Shown here piece by piece: positions 20,566-28,815 of a DNA stretch of 64,000 bases. The notes under the pieces are model-generated. The model did no database searches. It was given only the letters and a program-made list of their open reading frames with translations, and was not told the origin of the DNA. A program made the translations under genes and the position numbers. The stretch comes from Candidatus Binatia bacterium. GTDB taxonomy: Bacteria; Desulfobacterota; Binatia; UBA1149; CAITLU01. Location of the stretch: assembly GCA_036493895.1 (NCBI GenBank), contig DASXOZ010000028.1, forward strand, positions 89,172 through 153,171. Direction: 5' to 3'. Numbering within the stretch: position 1 is the first letter of the stretch; each line of letters begins with the position of its first letter.

Positions 20566-20834
20566 GCCAGAAGGCCAGCGCCGAGTTCGTCGTGGGCAAC
20601 CAGCTCGGACTGCACGTCAGAGCAGCGGCAATGGTGGTACGGACGATGACGCCGTTCTCGAGCCGGGTCTCGATCCGGGCCGGATCGAGCGCAGCCGACG
20701 CGCGAAGCGTGCTCGACCTGCTGACCCTTTCGGCGAGCAAGGGCACCCGCATCGTCGTCGAGGCCGAAGGGGACGATGCCGAGCAGGCCGTCGCCGTGCT
20801 CGGCGACCTCATCGCCCGCAATTTCGCCGAGTGA
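20562..20834 (+). CDS. ptsH: HPr phosphocarrier protein
   Basis: Small phosphocarrier of the phosphotransferase system, 90 residues. The active-site His18 lies in LGLHVRAAAMVV. The regulatory serine position is kept (Ser49 in ARSVLDLLTL), though no HPr kinase is encoded nearby. The ATG at 20562 overlaps the rapZ stop (ATGA), so RapZ and HPr are coupled. It is the last gene of the long operon. With no EI or EIIB/C in the window, a regulatory rather than sugar-transport role is likely. Its stop codon lies inside the first unit of a heptamer repeat array. Confidence 0.95.
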   Translation: MSQKASAEFVVGNQLGLHVRAAAMVVRTMTPFSSRVSIRAGSSAADARSVLDLLTLSASKGTRIVVEAEGDDAEQAVAVLGDLIARNFAE

Positions 20835-20879
20835 GGCGTGAGGCGTGAGCCGTGAGCCGCGAGCCGTGAGCCGCGAGCC
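20831..20879 (+). repeat. tandem heptamer array (GTGAGCC)n
   Basis: Seven contiguous 7-bp units: GTGAGGC twice, then GTGAGCC or GCGAGCC five times, decaying into GGCGAGC. The first unit contains the HPr stop codon. It looks like a slippage-prone microsatellite. Confidence 0.85.
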
Positions 20880-20908
20880 GGCGAGCGGCGAACATCCAGA
20901 CACCACTC

Positions 20909-20940
20909 TCGAAGCTCCCCGCCCTTCGAAGCTCCCCGCC
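20909..20940 (+). repeat. short direct repeat upstream of metK
   Basis: TCGAAGCTCCCCGCC occurs twice (20909-20923 and 20926-20940) with a 17-bp period. Apart from this, the heptamer array and the promoter below, the gap 20835-21034 holds no gene. Confidence 0.7.
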
Positions 20941-20997
20941 TCGCGATCCCGCCTGCTGAAACATCAAAAACCTCGCTCCACTGCTGCAATCGGCCGT

Positions 20998-21026
20998 TTG
21001 ACCCCCCACCCCGCGCCTTGTACGTA
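20998..21026 (+). promoter_or_regulatory. putative sigma-70 promoter of metK (leaderless)
   Basis: TTGACC (20998-21003), a 17-nt spacer and TACGTA (21021-21026). A start site about 7 nt downstream would fall at 21033-21035, on or next to the metK ATG, implying a leaderless mRNA. This agrees with the absence of a Shine-Dalgarno and of a SAM riboswitch. Confidence 0.5.
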
Positions 21027-21034
21027 GGCCGGCC

Positions 21035-22189
<1,155 letters not shown>

Positions 22190-22303
22190 CCGATCCAACT
22201 TCCGCACCTACGGAGTGCTCCAGTGACGCTACGAAACGAACGCGAGTCCCGCGAGACCTCATCCACGACCCCGGCAGGCGGGGCTAACGCGCGCAAGGGC
22301 AGC

Positions 22304-23587
22304 ATGGCCAAACACAGCGAAACCTCCGACATCAAGGATCCCAAGCTCGCCGAAGCCGGCAAAAAGCGCGCCGACTGGGCCGGGCGCGACATGCCGGTGC
22401 TCGGCCTCATCGCCGAGCGCTTCCGCAAGGAGAAGCCGCTCAAGGGCGCGAAGATGACGGCGTGCCTGCACGTCACTGCCGAGACGGCCAACCTCATGCG
22501 CACGCTCAAGGCGGGCGGCGCCGACGTCGCGCTGTGCGCGTCCAATCCCCTGTCCACGCAGGACGACGTTGCGGCGACGCTGGCGATCCACGACCAGATC
22601 CCCACCTGGGCAATCCGCGGCGAGGATGCCAAGACCTACTACCGCCACCTCCAGCTCGGCGTCCAGCGCCAGCCGAACCTGACGATGGACGACGGCGCCG
22701 ACCTCGTGTCGCTGCTGCACACGAACATGAAGGAGCACGCCTCGCGCGTCGTTGCGTCGATGGAAGAGACGACGACCGGCGTGATCCGGCTGAAGGCTCT
22801 CGAGCGCGACGGCCGCCTGACGATCCCCGTCGTCGCGGTCAACGACGCCGACACCAAGCACCTGTTCGACAACCGCTACGGCACCGGCCAGTCGACGATC
22901 GACGCGATCATCCGCTCCACGGACGTGCTGGTGGCCGGCAAGGTGTTCGTCGTCGTCGGTTACGGCTGGTGCGGCCGCGGCGTCGCTTCGCGCGCCTCCG
23001 GCGCGGGCGCTCAGGTCATCGTCACCGAAATCGACCCGATGAAGGCGCTCGAGGCGGCGATGGACGGCTTCCGCGTGTTGCCGATGGCCCAGGCTGCACG
23101 CTTCGGCGACATCTTCGTCAGTGTCACCGGCAACATGCACACGATGGCGGAGAAGCACTTCCCGCTGATGAAGGACGGCGCGATCATCTCGAACGCAGGC
23201 CACTTCGACATCGAGATCGACGTCAAGGCGCTCGCGAAGATGGCCAAGAAGATCAACCGCAACGTGCGCCACTGCGTCGACGAGTACGTGCTCGCCGGCG
23301 GCAAGCGCATTTTCCTGCTGGCCGAGGGGCGCCTCGTCAACCTCGCAGCAGCCGAAGGCCATCCCGCCTCCGTGATGGACATGAGCTTCGCGACCCAGGC
23401 TCTGGCCGCCGAGTGGGCGTGGAAGAGCGCGCAGAAGGGCAAGCTCGACGTGCGCGTGCACGCGGTTCCGCGCCGCATCGAGGAAGACGTCGCGGCGCTC
23501 AAGCTCGCGGCGATGGGCATCACGATCGACAAGCTGACGGCAGAACAGAAGAAGTACCTGTCGTCGTGGGAGTTCGGCACGTCCTGA
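22304..23587 (+). CDS. ahcY: S-adenosylhomocysteine hydrolase
   Basis: Hydrolyses SAH to adenosine and homocysteine, relieving product inhibition of methyltransferases. It has 427 residues from ATG 22304. The start region MAKHSETSDIKDPKLAEAG matches the family. An in-frame GTG at 22223, with a good GGAG ribosome site, would add 27 low-complexity residues, so the start is uncertain. Substrate-domain motifs are ACLHVTAETANLMRTL and CASNPLSTQDDVAA. The NAD-binding Rossmann is VFVVVGYGWCGRGVASRA, and the C-terminal region ends SSWEFGTS. Family enzymes are cytosolic tetramers. It is 114 bp (or 33 bp) behind metK and convergent with the DUF6285 gene. Confidence 0.96.
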   Translation: MAKHSETSDIKDPKLAEAGKKRADWAGRDMPVLGLIAERFRKEKPLKGAKMTACLHVTAETANLMRTLKAGGADVALCASNPLSTQDDVAATLAIHDQIPTWAIRGEDAKTYYRHLQLGVQRQPNLTMDDGADLVSLLHTNMKEHASRVVASMEETTTGVIRLKALERDGRLTIPVVAVNDADTKHLFDNRYGTGQSTIDAIIRSTDVLVAGKVFVVVGYGWCGRGVASRASGAGAQVIVTEIDPMKALEAAMDGFRVLPMAQAARFGDIFVSVTGNMHTMAEKHFPLMKDGAIISNAGHFDIEIDVKALAKMAKKINRNVRHCVDEYVLAGGKRIFLLAEGRLVNLAAAEGHPASVMDMSFATQALAAEWAWKSAQKGKLDVRVHAVPRRIEEDVAALKLAAMGITIDKLTAEQKKYLSSWEFGTS

Positions 23588-23681
23588 ACGCGAGCTGTCC
23601 CGGCCCGGCCGGGCAGCGTTCGTCGAAGCTGTGCCACAGCGACCTGCGGGAAAGCCCGCCCGTCGCGCTCGCGAAAAAGCG

Positions 23682-24095
23682 TCAGCGAGCTTTCGGGTTG
23701 TCGACCGCGAGCTTTTCGGCGACGCAGGCGCGCAGGTGGGCAAGCACCTGCTCTCGCCACGGACCTTCATCCGCTTCTCCCCCGTCGATCCGTTCGCACA
23801 GCTCGAAGAACAGGCGACGGACCGCCGCGGCCGTGTCCTCGTTCGATGCGGCCGGCTTGTCGGGGCGCGACCCGCGATCCCGTGCGCCGGCCCGATCGAG
23901 CAGCGCCGTCAGTCTTTCGCGCTGCGCGCGGTCTTGCGACCCCGCCAGCGCGAGCTCTCTTGCGATGATGCCGGCGACGTTGGTCGCCACCAGCACTTTG
24001 AAGCGAAGGCCGCCTTCGACGTGCGGCGCGACCTCTTCGCGCAGAAACGCTTCGAGGGCTTCGAGAAGCTCGATCGCCGTCGGCTTGTCCTGCAT
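23682..24095 (-). CDS. DUF6285 domain protein
   Basis: 137-residue protein starting MQDKPTAIELLEALEAFLRE, followed by VLVATNVAGIIARELAL. This matches the small DUF6285 family, which typically sits beside a phosphotransferase-like gene and acyl-CoA dehydrogenases. Its biochemical role is unknown. The start ATG at 24095 lies 2 bp after the stop of the phosphotransferase gene, so the two are almost certainly co-translated. The frame is open further upstream, but that part is antisense-like overlap with the kinase gene. No acyl-CoA dehydrogenase is next to it here. Confidence 0.75.
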   Translation of the reverse strand: MQDKPTAIELLEALEAFLREEVAPHVEGGLRFKVLVATNVAGIIARELALAGSQDRAQRERLTALLDRAGARDRGSRPDKPAASNEDTAAAVRRLFFELCERIDGGEADEGPWREQVLAHLRACVAEKLAVDNPKAR

Positions 24096-24097
24096 CG

Positions 24098-25123
24098 TCA
24101 GCGTCCTTCCGCTTCGTCGAGAAGGGCCAGGATTTCCTTCTCGGTCTCGGCGATTCGCCGCCCGATGGCCGCCAGCTCGAGGTCGGGCCGTTTGCCGGTC
24201 TTGTGCCGCTCTGCCTGCATGCGGCAGATGATCGCCCACTTCCAGTTTCCGAACAGCTCCCACCAGCGCAGCGCCACCGGATCCACCTCGCGGCCGCCCG
24301 CACTCTCGTAGGCGCGCACCAGCTCTTCGCGCGAGCACAGGCCGCCCGCCGGCTGCGAATCGTTGCCGAAGCGCCACGTGCGCACGCAGAGCCAGCCGAG
24401 ATCTTCGACCGCGTCGCCGACGTGGGCCAGCTCCCAGTCGAGCACCGCCGCAAGGCCGGTCTCGTCGAACATCACGTTGCCGACGCGAAAATCGCCGTGC
24501 ACCAGCGCGGGCACTCCGGCCGCCGGCGCGTGGCGATCGAGCCAGCGGCCCACGAGGCGAAGCAGCGGATACGGATGATCGCCGAACGCATCGAGGATCT
24601 GCCGGTACCTGCCGGTTTCCGCCCGCGCAAAGCGCTCGGGCCCCGATCCGCCGGCCGCGCGAGCGTGCAGGAAGGCGATGGAGGGATCGGCAACGTCGAT
24701 GGCGTGCAGCCGCGCCAGCTGGGTCGCGAGCTGGCCGGGCAGTCGCGCCCGCGCCTGCGAATAATGCTGGTCACGCAGGAGACGGCGTGCCAGCGCTTCG
24801 CCCCGCACGAGGTCCATCACGAAGAACGCGCCGCCGAGACCGTCTTCTTCGGTTCCGCATTCATGGACAGCGGGTACCGTCATCCCCGCGCGCCGCGCCA
24901 GAGCGAGCAGCGCGAACTCCTCTTTCCTCGTACCAGCGGTGGCACCGGGCGAATCGAGCCGGAGCACTCGACTGTCGCGTTTTCCGTCCAGCTCGAAATC
25001 GAACGCGTAGACGCGGCAGGAAGCGCCGCCGGAAAGCTGGCGCAGCGCGCAGACCTTCGTCCCGGGCTCGCTGCGCTTCCTCAGGAAGCCTTCCAGGGCG
25101 GAGCGAAGCTCTTCGTCGTTCAC
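24098..25123 (-). CDS. phosphotransferase family protein (APH/choline-kinase fold)
   Basis: 341-residue kinase-like protein of the aminoglycoside phosphotransferase superfamily. An N-lobe with LSGGASCRVYAFDFELDG and a gatekeeper region FFVMDLVRGEAL precede the catalytic loop HGDFRVGNVMFDE and the metal motif VLDWELAHVGD, all intact. Members found beside DUF6285 and acyl-CoA dehydrogenases are often annotated ACAD10/11-like, acting on 4-hydroxyacyl-CoAs in fatty-acid catabolism. That is a better guess here than antibiotic resistance, but it is inference. GTG 25123 (VNDEELRSALEGFL) is chosen over an upstream start with a basic, unconserved leader. Confidence 0.85.
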   Translation of the reverse strand: MNDEELRSALEGFLRKRSEPGTKVCALRQLSGGASCRVYAFDFELDGKRDSRVLRLDSPGATAGTRKEEFALLALARRAGMTVPAVHECGTEEDGLGGAFFVMDLVRGEALARRLLRDQHYSQARARLPGQLATQLARLHAIDVADPSIAFLHARAAGGSGPERFARAETGRYRQILDAFGDHPYPLLRLVGRWLDRHAPAAGVPALVHGDFRVGNVMFDETGLAAVLDWELAHVGDAVEDLGWLCVRTWRFGNDSQPAGGLCSREELVRAYESAGGREVDPVALRWWELFGNWKWAIICRMQAERHKTGKRPDLELAAIGRRIAETEKEILALLDEAEGR

Positions 25124-25291
25124 GGCCTCACGCAAGCGGTGGCGCGGCCTGCGTGCCTCGCGCTCGTGGCGCGGCGACACGGGCCGCCTTGTCTTTGCGG
25201 TGGGTAAAGAGTTACATCCCTCCAGTCAATCGGCTCTCCCGCGCACGGCGTATTCGGGGAACACGGGGGCATCCGGCGGACTTCTGGCCGC

Positions 25292-26296
25292 ATGAAACTG
25301 CCGTTCTTCAAGTCGCGCAAGCGCAAGGCTGCGGAAGCCGAGGCCAAGCAGGCCGCCGAGGCCGCAGCAGCAGCCGCCACCGAGCCGGAGCCGCAGGCAA
25401 CGCCTGCAAAGCCCGAAAAAACCGCAAAGACCGACCGCAACTCCAGGTCGCGACGCGTGCCTGCCGAGCAGGTCGTCGATTCGATCGGCTACGCGCTGGC
25501 CGCCGTGCCGTCGCTCGGGCCGACCGTCAAGGCGTGGCGCAAGCTCGGGTTCGCGGTGAGCGAGACCTACGCCTGGCAGGGCTGCAACGCTGCACACGTC
25601 GACCTCGATGGCGGCGGCATCCGCTTCCTCGCCGTCGACACGCACGCGCAACCGACGACCGTGGTCGACCTCGTGCGCGAGCGGCTGATCTTCGGTGCAG
25701 GCCTGTTCGGATGGACGTGGGCGTGCCGCGAGCCCCACCGCTCCGCTCTCGCCATCGGCCAGCTCGCCGAAAGCGAGTTTCACGCCGAGTGCGAAGACTG
25801 GGGCGACGCTCTCGTGCAGATCCCGACGGAGCTGACGCCGGGTGCCGCGACGTGGCTCGAAAAAACGGTGGAGACCACGACGCCGTCGCATGCCAATTCG
25901 ATCACGCGCCTGGACCACGTCGTGCTGCAGGTCAGCGCATCCAAGGCCGCCGCGCAGGTCTACGAGAAGCACTTCGGCCTGAAAGGGCGCACCTCGGCGA
26001 TGAACGAGCGCTACTACGCGTTCCTCAAGGCCGGCACCTCGCTGCTCGAGATCGTCGGTCCGCTCAAGCCCGCGGAAGGCGGCGACGGTAAACCTTCCCA
26101 TGCCGCGCAGGGCACCCGCATCACCGGCGGCCCCTGGGGCGTGGCGTTCGGAAGCGCGAACATCGACGCCACCGTCACGTTCCTCAAGATGGCGAGCGTC
26201 GAGATCAGCGAACCGCATCGCGCGGTGCAGGGCGGTCGCATCACCGGCATGCCGGCTCCACTCGGCGGCATCCAGATCGCGTTCATGGGCGACTGA
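25292..26296 (+). CDS. VOC/glyoxalase-fold protein with charged N-terminal tail
   Basis: 334 residues. The first 55 residues are Lys/Ala/Glu-rich and probably disordered (a basic MKLPFFKSRKRKAAE start, then an Ala/Pro run). Two weak vicinal-oxygen-chelate modules follow: about residues 65-190, and 205-334 starting TRLDHVVLQVSASKAAAQVY and ending LGGIQIAFMGD. The second has the pattern of a metal-binding VOC repeat (His in LDHVV, Glu in SLLEIVGPL). No specific enzyme can be named. Its stop shares one base with the hisN-like start, so the genes are coupled. The 168-bp gap upstream (25124-25291) is a divergent promoter region without a gene. Confidence 0.7.
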   Translation: MKLPFFKSRKRKAAEAEAKQAAEAAAAAATEPEPQATPAKPEKTAKTDRNSRSRRVPAEQVVDSIGYALAAVPSLGPTVKAWRKLGFAVSETYAWQGCNAAHVDLDGGGIRFLAVDTHAQPTTVVDLVRERLIFGAGLFGWTWACREPHRSALAIGQLAESEFHAECEDWGDALVQIPTELTPGAATWLEKTVETTTPSHANSITRLDHVVLQVSASKAAAQVYEKHFGLKGRTSAMNERYYAFLKAGTSLLEIVGPLKPAEGGDGKPSHAAQGTRITGGPWGVAFGSANIDATVTFLKMASVEISEPHRAVQGGRITGMPAPLGGIQIAFMGD

Positions 26297-27090
26297 TGCC
26301 GCGACGTCCGTCGGCCGAACGCGACCTCGAGAGCTACGCAGCGGTAGCCCGCAAGCTTGCCGAGACTGCGGGCGCCGTCTCCCTTCGCTACTTCCGCAAC
26401 GAGTTCGTCACCGAAACCAAACCCGACCAGACTCCGGTGACGATCGCCGACCGCGAGTGCGAGCGGCTGATGCGCGAGCAGATCCGCAAGGCCTGTCCCG
26501 ACCACGGCATCATCGGCGAAGAAGAGGGCAGCGACCGACCCGATGCCAGCTACGTGTGGGTCCTCGATCCGATCGACGGCACCAAGGCCTTCGTGAGCGG
26601 GCGCCCGCTGTTCGGATCGCTGATCGCGCTGTGCCGCGAAGGCACGCCGGTCGTCGGCATCATCCATTGTCCGGCCGTCGACGACTGCTGGGTCGGAATC
26701 GAGAACAGGCCGACGACCCACAACGACATGCCTTGCCACACGCGTCGCTGCGGGCGCCTGGAAGACGCGCTGATGTACTCGACCTCGCCGTACATGTTCC
26801 GCGGCGACGAATCGGTGGCCTACGAGCGGCTGCGCCCGCTCGTCAAGTACCCGCTGTTCGGCGGCGATTGCCACAACTATGGCCTGGCGGCCAGCGGCTG
26901 GATCGACCTTGTCGTCGAAGCCGGTCTCGGGCTCCACGACTGGGCCGCGATGGTCCCGATTGCCTACGGCGCCGGCGGCCGGATCACCGACTGGAACGGA
27001 AAGCCGCTCGGATTCGAAAGCGACGGCCGGGTCGTCATGGCCGGCGACGAGCGGATCCACTTCGCCGCGGTCCAGGCCCTCGACGCCTGA
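26296..27090 (+). CDS. hisN: histidinol-phosphatase / inositol-monophosphatase family phosphatase
   Basis: Mg-dependent phosphatase of the IMPase superfamily, 264 residues. Metal ligands are seen in GEEEG (Glu pair), WVLDPIDGTKAFVSG (Asp-Asp) and GLHDWAAM (Asp). The TKAF context, with Lys-Ala after DGT, and overall length resemble HisN histidinol-phosphate phosphatases rather than SuhB. In other bacteria HisN catalyses the penultimate step of histidine synthesis. No other his genes are nearby, so an alternative small-molecule phosphatase role remains possible. The start ATG at 26296 overlaps the preceding stop (TGATG). Confidence 0.85.
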   Translation: MPRRPSAERDLESYAAVARKLAETAGAVSLRYFRNEFVTETKPDQTPVTIADRECERLMREQIRKACPDHGIIGEEEGSDRPDASYVWVLDPIDGTKAFVSGRPLFGSLIALCREGTPVVGIIHCPAVDDCWVGIENRPTTHNDMPCHTRRCGRLEDALMYSTSPYMFRGDESVAYERLRPLVKYPLFGGDCHNYGLAASGWIDLVVEAGLGLHDWAAMVPIAYGAGGRITDWNGKPLGFESDGRVVMAGDERIHFAAVQALDA

Positions 27091-27206
27091 TCCCGAACAC
27101 CCGGACTGGAACACGTTTCACCTGACACCGGATTGACGTAAGCAGGGGCGGATTTCGTCCCCGGCGGCGCGAAATGCGCACCCCAGACTGGAGAGAGAAC
27201 AACGGC

Positions 27207-28667
27207 ATGCAGACCCAGGACAAGCTTTTCATCGGCGGCCAGTGGCGCTCCCCGTCGTCGTCGTCGACGATCGACGTGATCTCCCCGCATACCGAAGAGG
27301 CGATTGCGCGAGTTCCCGAAGGCCGCGAAGCCGACGTCGACGCCGCGGTGGCCGCGGCGCGCAGGGCGTTCGACGAAGGGCCGTGGCCGCGCATGGCCGC
27401 CGCCGAACGCGCCGCCCACATGGCGCAGCTTTCGGCGATCCTGCAATCGCGCAGCGAAGAGATCGCCGAGACGATCACGCGCGAGATGGGCTCGCCGATC
27501 AGCTTCTCGAACCTCGGCCAGGCGATGGCGGCCAACATGGTGCTCGACTACTTCACCGGCCTCGCGCGCGACTTCGCGTTCGAGGAGCTCCGGCAGGGAA
27601 TGATGGGACCCTGCGTCGTGCGGCACGAGCCGGTAGGCGTGGTCGCCGCAATCGTGCCGTGGAACGTCCCGCTGTTCACGATCATGCTGAAGCTGGCTCC
27701 CGCGCTTGCTGCCGGCTGCACGATCGTCGTCAAGCCGGCACCCGAGACACCGCTCGACGCCTACATCCTGGCCGACGCGTGCATCCAGGCGGGCATTCCC
27801 GAGGGCGTCGTCAGCATCGTTACCGCGGGCCGCGAGGTCGGCGAATACCTCGTGCGCCATCCAGGCGTCGACAAGGTTTCGTTCACCGGCTCGACGGCTG
27901 CCGGCCGCCGCATCGCCTCGCTGTGCGGCGAGCAGCTCAAGCGCGTGACGCTCGAGCTCGGCGGCAAGTCGGCGTGCATCGTCATGGAAGACGCCGACCT
28001 CGATACGGCCATTCCCGGCCTGATGGGCGGCGCGATCATGAACAACGGCCAGGCCTGCGTAGGACAGACGCGCATCCTTGCGCCGCGATCGCGCTACGAC
28101 GAAGTGGCCTCGCGCCTTTCGGCCGCCGTCGGCGCGATGCGCGTCGGCGACCCGATGGACCCGACTACCGAATGCGGGCCGCTGGTCACGCAGCGCCAGC
28201 GCGATCGCGTCGAAGGCTACATCGCCATCGGTCGCGACGAGGGAGCCCGCGTCGCGGTCGGCGGCGGAAGGCCGTCGTCGCCCGGCAAGGGCTGGTACGT
28301 GGAACCGACGCTGCTGACCGGCGTCACCAATGCCATGCGTGTCGCGCGCGAGGAGATCTTCGGCCCCGTGCTCGTGCTGATCCCGTTCGACGACGAAAAC
28401 GACGCCGTCGCGATCGCGAACGATTCCGAATACGGACTTGCCGGCTCGGTGTGGACGGCCGACGTGGGCCGCGGCCTCGACGTCGCGCGCCGCGTGCGCA
28501 CCGGCGTCTACACCGTCAACGGCTTCATGATGGAGTTCGGCTCTCCGTTCGGCGGCTTCAAATGCTCCGGCGTCGGCCGCGAGCTCGGTCCCGAGGGACT
28601 GCGCGCCTATCTCGAGTCGAAGCAGGTGAACCTGCCGTGGGGCTACGACCCGGCGCTCAGGCAGTAA
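27207..28667 (+). CDS. NAD(P)-dependent aldehyde dehydrogenase
   Basis: Oxidises an aldehyde to its carboxylic acid. It has 486 residues. The Rossmann region has PWNVPLFTIMLKLAPALAAG and FTGSTAAGRRIASL. The general base Glu lies in LELGGKSACIV and the catalytic Cys in NNGQACVGQTRI. The C-terminal EIFGPVLVLIPFD and SPFGGFKCSGVGRELGPEGL are standard for the broad-substrate ALDH family. ATG 27207 follows GGAGAGAG at 27190-27197. The preceding 116-bp gap separates it from hisN, so it may have its own promoter. The gene ends just before a strong terminator. The specific substrate is unknown. Confidence 0.93.
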   Translation: MQTQDKLFIGGQWRSPSSSSTIDVISPHTEEAIARVPEGREADVDAAVAAARRAFDEGPWPRMAAAERAAHMAQLSAILQSRSEEIAETITREMGSPISFSNLGQAMAANMVLDYFTGLARDFAFEELRQGMMGPCVVRHEPVGVVAAIVPWNVPLFTIMLKLAPALAAGCTIVVKPAPETPLDAYILADACIQAGIPEGVVSIVTAGREVGEYLVRHPGVDKVSFTGSTAAGRRIASLCGEQLKRVTLELGGKSACIVMEDADLDTAIPGLMGGAIMNNGQACVGQTRILAPRSRYDEVASRLSAAVGAMRVGDPMDPTTECGPLVTQRQRDRVEGYIAIGRDEGARVAVGGGRPSSPGKGWYVEPTLLTGVTNAMRVAREEIFGPVLVLIPFDDENDAVAIANDSEYGLAGSVWTADVGRGLDVARRVRTGVYTVNGFMMEFGSPFGGFKCSGVGRELGPEGLRAYLESKQVNLPWGYDPALRQ

Positions 28668-28760
28668 GGACGGCCACGCACCAGCCGCGCGTCATTCGTC
28701 GGCGACGCGAATGGCTGGTCGGTGCCTGACCCCCATCCCGAGCCGCGACGCTGCGCAAAA

Positions 28761-28796
28761 AAAAGCCCCGGCGGTACGACACCGCCGGGGCTTTTT
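28761..28796. terminator. bidirectional rho-independent terminator
   Basis: Stem AGCCCCGGCGGT/ACCGCCGGGGCT with loop ACGAC (28776-28780) is flanked by an A-run on the left and a T-run on the right. It serves both the plus-strand aldehyde dehydrogenase and the minus-strand PQQ-repeat gene that converge here. Confidence 0.95.
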
Positions 28797-28815
28797 TCAT
28801 GCATCGCAGGGCGCC

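Noticed and set aside
20835..21034. SAM or SAH riboswitch before metK, or SAH riboswitch before ahcY
   Set aside because: No conserved core or plausible pseudoknot was found in either leader, and the likely metK promoter leaves no leader at all.
24098..25123. Aminoglycoside resistance kinase
   Set aside because: The fold is shared, but the DUF6285 neighbour points to the ACAD10/11-like metabolic branch rather than antibiotic modification.
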